64,000 nt of DNA from Lophius americanus. Lineage: Eukaryota; Chordata; Actinopteri; Lophiiformes; Lophiidae. The notes under the pieces are model-generated. The model did not search any database. It had not been told where the DNA came from and saw only the letters and a program-made list of their open reading frames with translations. The DNA lies in the NCBI GenBank assembly GCA_037951165.1, contig JBBDHG010000011.1, positions 186,001-250,000 of the forward strand, given 5' to 3'. The translations under genes and the position numbers were made by a program. Shown here in pieces: positions 49,401-61,452 of the stretch. Numbering within the stretch: the first letter of the stretch is position 1; every line of letters starts with the position of its first letter.

Positions 49401-52400
49401 GCATGGAAATGTTCAATGAAAAACTGAGACAAGACAATCTCGTCCGTCCTCAGAGAGTCGTTCCCATTCTTCCAGTAGAGCATCAGGTCGTTTTCATTAT
49501 ATGCATCTATGGAGAGAGAGAGAGAGAAGGAAAAAGAAAGCGAGAAAGAGGGAGAGAGAGAGAGAGAGAGAGAGACATGTTCACTGTCACAGAACATATG
49601 CATGTATATCAGGGTGCTATATGACTGTTTCAAAGCTCTGATCCTCTACTAGAGGATTAGGAATCCGATGGTGCTGCACAGAATATCAGCTGTTCCTACC
49701 AGGACTCTTTTCTGGACACAGTCCGTGGACCCCCTCAAGTTTGGGGGTCATAAACGCTAATACCTCAGTCACCACAGGGTGCCACTCTCACCTTCCACAT
49801 CTGTTCCTACTGAACTGCTCGTACTTCTTAATCCTCTCGATGTCCTTCTACCTGATGTTACTTTCAGCTGGGATCATCGCATTTACCACAAATGTCTTTT
49901 TCTTCTCCCTTTCAACCACCATCATGTCTGGGCGGTCAGTCAAACTCAACGGACCACTTTCGGTGGTGTCTCCCACTGGACTTGATGACCTCTAATACAG
50001 ACTTGACCTCTTGGTCCAGCTTGTCCTATATCTCTATACCTATAGCTTATCTGCTGTCCTTCAGGTCAGCTGTTTCCAAACACTGACATCATTTATTCTT
50101 TATGTCAGTCAGCTGCCCTGGTGGGATCCACCAGTGGTACTGTTAGGATTACTGTTTTGGTTTGTTCTCCACTGGTCTTTTTTGTTTACGTCGCTAAAGG
50201 GCTGGGCTTGATGACTGGTTACCTAATCACCAATTACACACCTGCACACCTGTTCATTATCATCAAGATCATCTTCAATCAGCGGCAGTGTAAGAGACCG
50301 GCTCTCCTCACAAGACTTTGTCAGATCGTACCGTCATTATCAGTGGTAATCATATGCCTCGGCATAGAACCAGATATAATTCCCGGTTCCTGTTATCTGC
50401 AGGATCAGACTCACCTGCCTCTCCGCTCCACTGTCAGCGCGCTCAACTGGAGTTAAAGAGAGTTACTGCAGGTGTTATTTGTTCTTTACTTCATGAAATT
50501 GTTTTTCTGGCCTTATTACTGTTTCTGCATTTTTAATCTGAGGTATTATGACTATTTAATTTATTCATTTACTCATTTCAAAGAATTCTGATAAAACGAA
50601 ATGAGTAGAAAATACTCAAATTACAGATTCAACTCAAAATAGATCAGCATAACTAATTGTTAAGTCTCCCTCTCTATCAGCATAGTTAAACAGAATCATT
50701 TCTAATTAAAGGTTTTTATTCACGGAAGTGGTCCGCGGGCCTTGACTTTGACACGTGTGCCTTGGACCATCTCAACCTTCCGTTGGTTATTGTGGACATC
50801 AGTCTTTTCCTTATTTGCTTATTTTTCTCACGTTTCAGTTGCAGGTATTTCATCAGTATTTTCCGGTTCCCCAACATCTGATGCAGGGCTTGTTCATCTG
50901 AGTTATGTCCTCTCATATTCTGAGGTGGGCTTTTGTAGCCTGGTTGGGTTGCCCTGATTGGGAGTCGAACCATCCTCTACAGCCAAGTATTTGTTTGTTT
51001 GTAGTGTGTATTTGTGTGTGTATGTTTGCGTATCTCACAGCTCTCCAGCTCCAGCGTGCAGTTCTGCGTGTCCAAAGGGAAGCTGCTGAAGTCCATTGAG
51101 CAAAGAGCCGTCACTGTCACCCTGAAACATACAAACACATCAGAACACATTGCATCATCATTCTCTTCCTCATGAACTGGAGAAGATTTCCTCTTGTTGT
51201 CATGGAAACCACAATATCACTGATTTTGTATACAAATTACGCAAGTAAGCATGCTGCTGCCCTGAATCAGATCTATCCCAGCCCTGCGATGAACGGGTGA
51301 CTCATCCAGGGTTCACACTGCCTTTCGCTCAATGTCAGCTGGGATAGGCTCCAGCCCCTGTGACCCTGAGCGGGATAATCGGTTACAGATAATGAATGAA
51401 TGAACACGACTATCACTCTATCTCTGAGGATGTGAATGGGTATCTCAATATGTCAGCTTTGGAAAACACCCCATGGGATTGACTCCAGGCCCCCGGGACC
51501 AAAGAAATGGTAAGCTGTCTCAGAAAATGGATGGATTTTGGAAAGGCTGTAGGCCAACTAACTTCAGTTCACCTGCTCTGGAATTTGAATGATGCTTTTA
51601 ATAAACAACTTGAAAAAATAGACAATCGAGTATGATTAAGTATAATTATCTCAGCCATCACATGGATGGTGGTCTCCAGCAGCCATGGGCACCAGATTCC
51701 AGTCAGCTGACAAAACACGTTTTCTTTTCTATTGATGTATTTGGACGGCCCAACTCTTCTTTAACAGATAGCAGAAGTCTGTGCCTCCATATTACCTACA
51801 GAACTTCAGTTCCACCCGCCCCTGTCCCGTACCTGACGCTGTAGAGGATGTTTCCGTCGGGGTAAACCCGCAGCATTATGTTCTCCATGGTGGTGTCATG
51901 GATGAAGGAGCGCTTGGAGTGGACGAAGAAGACATCAGGAACCCAAATCTTCTTCACCAGCCTGGAGTCAAAGGTTCTGCTTTGATTGTTTCTGGATGGA
52001 AACGATAGCCGCTCGTCTTTCCAGTAGTGACGCAGGTACAAAGTCATGGTGAAGTCCTGCGGGACGCAAAACCAAAGAATCAATATTGATTTTGAAAGTA
52101 TTTCTCTTTTTCTGTGTTTACATTCTAATGTTTGTTCTATAATCAGGGTTTTGAATCAAATAATGCTAAATCGAACTTGATTTAATGTGAGATCTTTGTA
52201 AATATATGGGTAAACATTCAGTATTTTGAAGCAGAATAGCACAAAAAGAATATTATTTGTATGACATTTTCTGATTTTGGGAGTTTTGCAGAACAAAAGG
52301 TCAGAATCCAGCACCATAATGGATGAGAAGGGCGTTTTCCTGCAGCAGGCTGAGGTGGGGCTCACAAAATGTACAGATTTTCAACAATCCAAAGTGAATG

Positions 52401-55400
52401 CTAAAGTGAAAATACTACTTCCCCTAAAATCTATCACCCTTGGCTGCAGGAACTCGATAACTCACTTTTAGGTAAAAGGCCAGTGAAGTTGAAAGCAAAG
52501 CCATCGACGGGTCACAAACCAGATGCAATGAACCGACAGGAAGTGATGTCAGAGCAGGGGACACGGCAACCTTTTTCTTTCAGGAGCGCCACGTTCTGTT
52601 TTTCTTTTTTCTAAAAAGATTCTGATGTTTCCATTATTAGAAAAACAACAATTAACAAATGTGAAGCTAATTTAATTTTTGTTGTTTTATTTTTATTTTT
52701 CTGTGAAACATCTGGTTTATTTACACATTTTTAGACAACAAATAAAAGACCAGATGTAGAAATGAATCATGGGAAGATCAGGATCAAGATCAAACAACTT
52801 TATCTATTCCACCAGGGGCAATTCAGTATGACCAACTCCTGCAAAACTCTAAGTCACTCAAAAACATCATACAGATTAATACACAAGGAGCTAAAAAATT
52901 GAAAGAATGTTCAATAAGATAAATAGTGCAGGACTATATTTATTATTTATATATTTATTATTTAAAATTCATAATACAGAAAGTATCTAGTATTTACTTT
53001 TCTTTTCAGCAAACTCCCTTAATATCAAAAAATCCTTAGGCTGATAAAACATAATTAGAACCTCAATTCTTGGATCCTGCTGTAGTGGATAAAGTATTCA
53101 GATCCTTTTTATAAAAGTACTAGATTCCAATCCATTAAAGTCTTGCATTCATTCCTTACTTAAGTAAAAGCATGTTTTTATATTACTTCAAGTGTGTAAG
53201 TAAGAACGTTCCCGATATTTTACTGATATACATAGACATTACAATAATCTACTGATAATACTAATGTACTACACATTAAGAAGTGTTCCAGTTTAGATAT
53301 TTTTATGACCAGGTATCAGCTTTTATCCTTGTATTTCTCATTTCTCTTATTTTCTATTTAAATCCTTTAAATTTCAAGCTTTAATATTGTTTTAGGTAAA
53401 AGTCATTTAAAGCCTTTTATTTTTAATGTAAAGCACTTTGAATCTGTGTAAAATACAGATAAACTTCCATGAAGTTGAGTTTGTTTCTGCTTGTTTTTGT
53501 CTCCTTCACCATTAAGGACACATTAAGGACACTAAGGAGCTGCAATGCCGTTTTGTTATGAAGCTCCAGAAACGATTAGTGAGAATTTTCACCTGACTTT
53601 CCATCACCGAGAGGGGAGCTTATGGGTTTCATTTTTGGATGAAATGCTCCTTTAAGATTGAGTGCTTGAGATAAATAGTTATGATTCCTCACCATGTTGA
53701 CCTCTGAGATGCTGTCGATGCTCTCTACCTGCACATCAATGCCCACAGGGATGGCTGAACCTGAAACGAGATAAGCACGTCGTTAGTTTCTGAGCCGCTG
53801 AGTCCAATCTCGTAAATCAAGGCTGAGTTCTTGCCAGGAATGACGCGGCGCCTCAAACCAGCCTTCAAGAAAGCATTCAGTCTGTCAGCGGACTCTCATG
53901 TCCCTGGACGTGTTCCACGGAAACTTATGACCTGCAGCCATTTTTGTGGTCCGTATTTAGGATAATGAACAAATAAATACTGTGAAGATTAAATACTCAT
54001 TAAAAAATAGTTGGAAAAGTCATAGAAAGTGGTTGATTATTATGGTTGGATAATATTCTCACGGTTTCCCAAGACCCAATTAATCATTAAAAATCATTAG
54101 AGCTGATGCTTAAAGAATGCTTTTCCTCAGGGCACGAAAACTAAACCTTGAGTTGAGAGTTTTTATGTCCCATGATTGCCTTTTTTCCACATTAACGTGA
54201 TCAAAAAATACCAAAAATATATAAATATACCTATAAAATATTTATTCAAAAAGATCTTGTCGTGTTTCTACATTCATGTCATTGGCTTTGCAAACCTTAT
54301 TTTGATCAAACACTGGTAATAATACCATCTATCTTCACCATCTGTTCACCACAGCCATCAATATCTGTCCCTCATATCCCCCCGCTCGTTCCGACTTGTT
54401 AGCAGACGAAGCTTAATTTAACTTGAACAGCCTGATTCATGCACACAAACACAGTAAAATAGATAAACAGCACAAATCTGTCCAACCGACAAACAATGTC
54501 TGATCGCTGTCAGCTAATCTGCCTCCACAGAGCAATCACAACCCGACACACCGATGGTGTTTGTGAGTGACGCCGTGCCTTTCATGGGGGTTTTTTAAGA
54601 ATGTTTCACTTATCTTGCTGTTACCTCATAAACACAAACATCTCTATCAGTACAGCGAGTTTAGATCTGAAGTTAAAAGTTTAAGAATGAGGGGAATGCA
54701 CTGGAGGCATGAGCTATCATCATGATTGTCATCTGACAATACTGATAAATCACCTCTGACACCGATCTTTCACCTCTCCAGTGAGCTTGAAGCTCAAACT
54801 AAGGCTGGATGTTTACGTTCAACGCTGGGAAACCTTTTAGACATCAGGGTTACTAAAGTGCCTTTGAGTCCCAACTATATATTTAAATCTAATTATTTTA
54901 ATACTAAAGACAGGACAGTGAAGCCTTAAATGCAAGCCAGTTAACGTAATGTCTATAGGCCCATATAGTGTATATAATGTACAGTATTGACAAATAGTTA
55001 TACAACACATCTCTAAATTTACACTAGAATACAAAACATGGAGATAAGAAAGGTTGAAGATAAAAAAAACAGCAGAATTAACCAAGAGAAAGTCAAAGAA
55101 AACAAATGAATTGTGGTTTGATTTTGCTGATAAACTGTTTTAAATCTTGTAGGATTGGAGGTTATTCAAAGGGGTCAGAGGTCAACAATAATTTCAAATC
55201 TAAAGAATCTCAGTACTATTTTGAAATCCACACTTACTGTGACAGTGGCATCCAAACCTATGTTAATTTATGTTTTTTGGTTTTGTTTGCAGAGTTCTAC
55301 AGATGAAGATTAAACTTGCAGAGGCCTTGCGATAGAATGACTTTTGAGTTCAGGTGGTCTATGTACAGATACATTTAAGTAACAGGAATAGGTCTGGTCT

Positions 55401-58400
55401 GAGAGGTCGCAGCTATGCTAGCAGCTCTGTGAGTCTGCAGAGCTTTGGGCTAGTTGCTATTTCTTCCTGCTAATGATCACAATATTCATTTTTGCTTTGC
55501 TTACTATTTAGCATTAAAACAAATTACAGCTGATACTACTGGGAATGTTATTTGTTATACAGATATTGTTATGTTAAACTGGTTCAGATTGTGAGGACCC
55601 AGGTGCAGACACAAATCAAAGACATTAAAATTTAGTTGAGCAGTTTAAGGGCAGTAGCTAATACACAGTTGGGCCACCTATCTAATGTTGCATAAGTCTT
55701 TCTTTTGTTGCCAAAACAGGTCCGTAAATAGTGTCCTGACACCTTTTTATCAGAACAAAGATGAACTTTTTCAGTAGTTTGTGCTACAGTTGCTCTTCTG
55801 TGGGGTCAGGCCCCAGTGCCCTTGGCCCTGTGGTCCTTCCTTCAACCTACTTGGTAGGTACTAATCACAGCAGACCAGGAACACCCAACAAGACCGGCAA
55901 TTCTGAAGACGCTCTGATCCAGTCACATATCCATTACAGCTTACTCCTGGTCAAAATCCCACAGATTCTTATGCTTGCCCAGACAGTTTTATATTCCCAA
56001 GAATGCATCAAAGTTCAACAGGGAAAGACAAAGTCGAAGTAGAAAAGTATAGATTGACTGACAACCAGTCAGTCAACTGAAGAATTCTGATAGATGAGAT
56101 GTGAACCGTTGTCTTTGTAAAAATGTAGTCTGATTGCTTCTGATTCAACCTTCTATATAGGGAACTTTGTTGTTTTTCATTGTTTTTAGTTTCATTGAGG
56201 TTAGGCCCTTAACTTAAAAATACAGAATTAGACTAGTCTTATTCCCACTGGTACCTGGTTTAATAAGTATCACAAAGGTCATTCCTGAAGGCAAAAAACA
56301 AAACCTGTCTCCGGGAAAACATGTCTCCTGCTTAGGGATATAAAAAACACGTATGCACAGTCTCAGACAGATTGGTTTGGGTTTGCCTTTGAGCTCCGTC
56401 TGGTTTACCGGCCTACATTCTTTCACTGTCTTTTGCTTTTGCTCACAAGGACAGCAGAAAAAAAGAAATCCTAACAAAACACACACCAAAGTGCTTTTTG
56501 AATGTACAGTGTTTTAATTCCTCTTGAATGTTAGCAGCCTGGCAGCTTTATAAACTCTTCATTAGATGAAGTTCATCTGACAGCCTGGGCCGTAAAGATC
56601 CTGCTGCGGCCTGACTTTGTCTGACCGACAGCACAGACTCAACAGTTAGCGTTACCCAGACAACGGCTGCACATGGTGAGAAAAACCTGGAACAGAAGGT
56701 CGCTCGCCTTGTCTGCAACTTCTCCTGGCCCGTCTCACTGAGTATGTTACAGGTGGTTTTTGGAAAGACATGAAAAAGGAGTTTCCTCTGGAACTATGAG
56801 GACTTTTTGAACTGCTTTACGAGACAGCATCTTTTCTATCCCTCCACAATTTTGTTTTTTTTAAGTACTAAACGTACAAAAATGGTCAAAAAGAGTATTG
56901 AACTCTGAATCTCATATGTAAATATGAGTATAATTTAACTACCATCCAGTTATTAGGAAGGTTAGTCATCAATCTGGTAATGTCATCTACTTGAACTGCC
57001 TTCTGGCCTGGTAAGCCAATCCTGAAGATGACGATGAGAAGATACTGCAGGTACTGGAGTGATATAAGAGACACAGCTTCAGGGTTTTCATTCTTTCCCT
57101 AGCATTCCTAATTCTTTCTCGTGAGTTATTCTCACAGGAGGTGAAAGATCTCTACGCTATGGCTCGCCACATCTCCCCTATACAAGCAGGGATGTCAAGG
57201 TTTCCTGAAGTAAAAGCTCAGTGTTTCAAGCTGTCTTTGGTTTCTGGTTGTATCGTTTGTTGTACAGAAAAGAATGAAGGTGAAAATGATATGCTAAGTC
57301 AAGCAAGTGAGACACATTTGGATGATCGAGCACACCCTCTCAGCTGCAGCGTTCAAAGTCCAGTTGGAAATTATAGTACGACCGAGGACTTCATAGACAG
57401 CAGTTCTTTCCTGCTTCAAGAGGTCCCATTCTCTCCCAATTACTGTGATGAACTGCCTTTCTGCCCACTTAACCTTCAGTCCACTCAACCAGTATTCACA
57501 TTCTAGGATGATAATACCCTAAATTTTTAAGATGGTTTAAGACACCTTGGCTACCGCCAAGTTTGGCAGACTCCTCAAAGCCATCTCCAGAGGTTGCTGT
57601 TGCTTGTAGCTATGACGTACTACAGTTGCAAACTGGATGGCAAATCTGGGACCAGATTTGAATGTGCTACCTCCTAAGGGACATGACAACCAGTGGCAGC
57701 AGCAGGCTTACCAGGGTATTCTAGACATACACGCAGCTCATCCTAGGGGAATCCCGAGGCCTTCCCAGGCCAGGCGAGATATGTAATCCCTCCAGCGATA
57801 TTTGGGCCTACCCCAGGATCTACAACCAGATCATCGTGCCTGGTAAACTTCCAAAGGAAGGCGCTGTGGGGACGTCCTAATCCTAAAAAGCTGCCTGAAT
57901 CCCCTGTACTGCCTCACTTTCATTTGAAGGAGCAGTGGCTCTACTCCGTATCCTTTCCACATGCCTAAAAGTAAAGTTCAGCCCAGCCACCCGAGGAAGG
58001 ACGCTCATTTTGCCGGCTTGTATTTATAACCACTTTCTTTCTGTCACTACAGAGTTCATGACCATAGATGGGGGGTGGAAAGTTTGTGACTAGTAATTGA
58101 GAGTTTTGCCCTATGGCTGACCACAATAGACTGATCTGCTGATGAAAACAATACCGCTCGTCCATCTCCTGCTCTATTCCCCCATTACTTGTGATGAATC
58201 ACCCAATTTAAACTCCTTTGTTTGATGTATCAACTGACCACCAAGCGGGGGTGAGCAGTCCATCAAATTTTGGGTACATTTGGACATGCTGACTCTCATG
58301 GCAGCTGGGTCACACTTGGCTATGAAACAGTTTAGAGCCAAAGATCAAAGACTGATGAAACCAACAGAACCATATCAGCTTCAAACAGCAGAGACTGGAT

Positions 58401-60933
58401 TCTAAACTCCTGGAAACCGGACATCCTCTAATGAGGGTTATTTTTTTGATTGAAAGTTTCAATGCTAAGCCTCAGTAAAACATTGCCTACACTCTCATGT
58501 CTGTGCGTGCAGATCGGAGTAAAATCTGGATCATGTGGCCAGAAACAACAAGCAACAATATTTAATCTGCATATGGACCCAAAAGGGTCATATGTGCATT
58601 TCTACAGTCCTGCACATCACTCAGTTGAGCACTGGAATTATATTTTGGTAAATCTACAAAATCTCAGTCAGTAGGCTGCTGCAGATTTTACTTTAATAAC
58701 ACATCAAAATGATGCTCTGTACAGCCTTGAGGTCATGTTTTTTGGTCTCAAAATGTTTGTGAGCGCCGTGTTTGGGAATGACTCTATTAATCCCCAAACA
58801 AAAAGCAGCAGATGGATCAATGGATTCAGTCATAAGCAGGAGAACACAGCTTTCAGGTCTCGGGATGCTTTATCCTCTCTCCCCTCTGTTTCAATGTGAC
58901 ACCAATCAAAAGAAGGGCATCGGTGAAAGGTGCAGAAGGATTAACAGGTTCTGGAGCGAATGAATATCAGACTCCTATGCAATCCATACCGACTCGGGCC
59001 CAGCCATGCGTAACCATGGCAGCCTGGACAGACACGCTGTAATGTAATGAAAACTCTCCTCACAGCAGACTGAATATGACCTATCTTATATACAAGGCTC
59101 ATTCAATAGTATTCAAATCAATTAAAACCTAAATGTTCCGATCCGATACACCTTCCCGTGGTAAAATCATTGCAATATTGCAAATTCATAAACATTTCAA
59201 CAGTTCAATTATATGATTTCTATACGTCTGGTTATGTATGATCTCCAGTCCGATGTAGAGCCATGTTGAAGAGATCGTTTTCTCCGTTTTTGGGGTTTTT
59301 GAGTTTTGAGCTCAGGGGAAGAATGACAGGAAGAGACTGTCATCATCAGATAAATGACATCATTGTCCTTGTGCTTTTATTTGAAATCTGTGTTTATGTT
59401 TCTGTGCAACGTGTCCTCATGTACCCATGAAAATAATGACTCCATAAACCTCTCAGGTCAAGATCAATGATCATGAGCACAGACTCAAGACCACTTTTGG
59501 AATCCTGTTTATGCCAAGAGTTGACGTTGCTTTCTTCTCTGGATTCCTTTCCGACGGGTTCTGTCTAATGTTCTGACGCTTGAATAGGATGACACCAGAG
59601 GTGCCAAGACACAAACACACATTCTTGGCTGAATACCAACATCAACAAAACATCTAAAAGATTTGGTCGGCGGCACAGGCCTAGTTAGTTATAAAGGCAG
59701 CCCTATAGTAAAGTGGTGCAGAAGTAGACTAAAGTAGAATATAATCACCATTATTACAATATAACTACACCTATACCTAAGAGCATATCCCCGAAAAGTC
59801 CCCAATCCCTTTTGTTGTACAAGCAATACCCCTGATTGAACCCATCAACTTAAATGTGGTTATTTCTACAGTACTTTTTAATTCAATAAGTTCCCACAAG
59901 CGATTCAAATATGAACTATTAGATTAAAATACGGGTAAAATGATACAGTTCTCCTTGAGTCATATACACCAAATTTGGTCTAAATTCAACGGTTGAGAGA
60001 TTATGGCCCAAAAACGTTTGCAGGAAAAGCTCCCTCTATTGCCAGAGAAATACAACTGACAAAATTAATCCAGTTCTTCCTCGCACCAAAGTCTGTGGGG
60101 GTACAAAGTTTAAAAATGTTCCATGAAATACTTTTTAGTGTTTGCCTGGAAAACATTGTTTTTCTTAAAAAATGTCCTCCTAGTGAGCGAAATTTTAACT
60201 ATAAAAATAAAATATGATATTTATAAAGATAGATCTCCACCAGTTGATTCATATGCAGCAAATTTGGACTAAATCGACCCACCGGTTGAGAAATTATGGC
60301 CGCTCTGATGACAATTCTACAATATTTTCTGGTATCTGATAACAATGGTCATTAATCATAAATATCCCTTGATGTTGAATAAATATAGATACTCAGTTTG
60401 GCTCTAAAACCTTTAGGTTTTAATCTGATACTATTTAATCCACAATGTCGATCATGGATACGTTTTGCATCATATGTTTTCTCTGTCTGCATCTTTTGTT
60501 TGATAGTGATGATATGCATGCAGTCGCAAGTTTGTTTCCCTACCATCCATCTGCTCCAGATATAATCCAGATTAACACACACGAACCCCTCCGACTCACA
60601 CACACACACTTACAAACGGACACATACACACACATTATGTTGCATAAATACATAAAGATACACAATCACATCTGGTTGAGACACCAAGCTCTGTATTTCA
60701 AATGCATAATGCTCACACACAATCATTCTGCCACAGAAGGGTGTAATCTGGGTCAGTTTGGGTGATTTGGGATTGACGCATGCATTGCCTGCATGACCCA
60801 CTGCCCATCAACGCATCATCAAACCGCCTCGTACGCATCATCAGCGTGGGACGAGGTTTTTTTTCTTTCTGATGGATGATGTGTGTGAGTGGATTAAATG
60901 ATGAGGGATCAGGGATGAAATGAGGTGTGCCTT

Positions 60934-60980
<47 letters not shown>

Positions 60981-61452
60981 AGGGGGGCTTTACTGCTATC
61001 TTAATGAATTTTAGGTTCTAACAATTCTAATGTTTTGGCCTGTCTTCACTACTTCTAAACGTTGTTTGAAGGTTCATTCATCTATTTTTGCAATCCCCTT
61101 TATATAGAAATTCTACCTTTATATATTGTATGTGTCCATACCTCAAAAATGTTTGAATAATATTATGAATCACACACATGAACACACTTCTCTATGTGTC
61201 GACAAACCCCGTTAATCCAAGAAAGATGGTTTATCCCCAGATGTACAGGAGGACATAAGGGACACTAAATAACATAATTTAACACTCACGTTTTTGCTGT
61301 GTGTAGGTATGTGTGTGTGTGTATGAGTGTGTGTATTACTTCCAAAGCCTGGTCTCATTGCGAAGTCGTGTTCCTCGATCTTCAGTAGCTGCTCACTTTT
61401 TATAAGCAGCGTTTTTGTGCTGTCCTGCCTCTTCAGTTTGTAGTCGATACGT
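46448..61452 (-). CDS. gabrr3: GABA-A receptor rho subunit, rho-3-like (5' end missing)
   Basis: This is a pentameric ligand-gated chloride channel subunit of the GABA-C type. Exons on the minus strand: 61340-61452, 53693-53760, 51833-52056, 51039-51121, 49369-49506, 48823-48975, 48445-48506, 47508-47714, 46448-46750. They give 449 codons plus stop in one frame. The N-terminal exon reads KSEQLLKIEEHDFAMRPGFG. The Cys-loop is CSMDFSSFPLDTQNC. M1 lies around FFFMLQTYFPTMLMVVLSWV, M2 is ARVSLGITTVLTMSTIITGV with Ser at 2' (rho-1 has Pro), M3 is VYLWTSFLFVFLSVIEYAAV, and M4 ends YLLFNTIYWGLYS. Rho-3 signatures are WYNRLFINF, TTMENIMLRV and QAMAFDGC in the M3-M4 loop. Upstream exon(s) with the signal peptide are not identified; the first exon listed starts in phase 2. 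The 61340 donor (GGAA|GTAATA) and the 49369 donor (CCG|GTGTGT) were fixed by homology. The a/b paralogue cannot be told from this sequence. Confidence 0.88.
49511..49575. repeat. (GA)-rich microsatellite at gabrr3 acceptor
   Basis: On the transcript this CT-rich run ends CTCTCCATAG, directly forming the polypyrimidine tract of exon 49369-49506. Confidence 0.9.
49640..50050 (-). mobile_element. LINE ORF2 C-terminal remnant
   Basis: The minus-strand translation includes KKKTFVVNAMIPAESNIR, stop, KDIERIKKYEQF, and later HPVVTEVLAFMTPKLEGV. This is the pattern VVDVAVPSDSNIR...KYQGL...VVPVVIGALGAVTPKL seen at the C-terminus of fish non-LTR retrotransposon ORF2. Several stops show it is dead. Confidence 0.6.
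51255..51410 (+). repeat. Fish interspersed repeat fragment
   Basis: GCTGGGATAGGCTCCAGCCC, then CTGTGACCCTGAGCGGGATA and ATCGGTTACAGATAATGAAT, are the 3' part of the common dispersed repeat. Confidence 0.65.
52770..52830 (+). repeat. 3' tail of a fish retroelement
   Basis: GATCAGGATCAAGATCAAAC, then AACTTTATCTATTCCACCAG and GGGCAATTC, form another retroelement tail of the TTTATTGATCCC type. Confidence 0.5.
53080..53290 (+). mobile_element. MITE-like fragment
   Basis: TGTAGTGGATAAAGTATTCA, then GATCCTTTTTATAAAAGTAC and TTACTTAAGTAAAAGCATG, match the family of the element at 29720-30320 (CAGTGGTGGAAGAAGTATTCAG end). Confidence 0.55.
55655..55935 (-). mobile_element. Internally deleted Tc1-like transposon
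   Basis: Read on the plus strand, GTTGGGCCACCTATCTAATG is the element 3' end in reverse. CACCTTTTTATCAGAACAAA through GACCAGGAACACCCAACAAG is its transposase N-terminal coding in reverse. The central catalytic region is missing. Confidence 0.65.
57540..58260 (-). mobile_element. LINE reverse transcriptase remnant
   Basis: Plus-strand blocks CGAGGCCTTCCCAGGCCAGG, GGAGCAGTGGCTCTACTCCG, CAGCCCAGCCACCCGAGG and GAGTTCATGACCATAGATGG are the antisense of the 3' part of a fish non-LTR retrotransposon. The minus strand keeps IYGHELCSDRKK, corresponding to TYGHELWVMTER of intact copies. It is degraded by stops and indels. Confidence 0.7.
59960..60310 (+). repeat. Two copies of a dispersed short repeat
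   Basis: CAAATTTGGTCTAAATTCAA, then CGGTTGAGAGATTATGGCC, and about 280 bp on CAAATTTGGACTAAATCGAC, then CCGGTTGAGAAATTATGGCC. The same motif occurs at 32825-32900. Confidence 0.6.
60936..60976. repeat. (CT)n microsatellite
   Basis: About 20 perfect CT units. Confidence 0.97.

Larger units (their letters stand above)
53761..61339. other. 7.6-kb gabrr3 intron
   Basis: Contains the Tc1-like relic (55655-55935), the LINE remnant (57540-58260), the dispersed short repeats near 59960 and 60240 and a long (CT)n tract. The remainder has no supported exon. Confidence 0.5.

Noticed and set aside
49741..50211. Plus-strand hydrophobic frames resembling membrane proteins
   Set aside because: The opposite strand encodes a decayed LINE ORF2 C-terminus; the hydrophobicity is a by-product of antisense reading.
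50716..50973. Minus-strand basic 85-residue frame in a gabrr3 intron
   Set aside because: Protein-like composition, but no family recognised, no splice signals, and retroelement debris nearby; not enough to call.
57141..57506. Plus-strand 121-residue frame
   Set aside because: No recognisable motif; it borders the antisense LINE remnant and is probably chance or repeat-derived.
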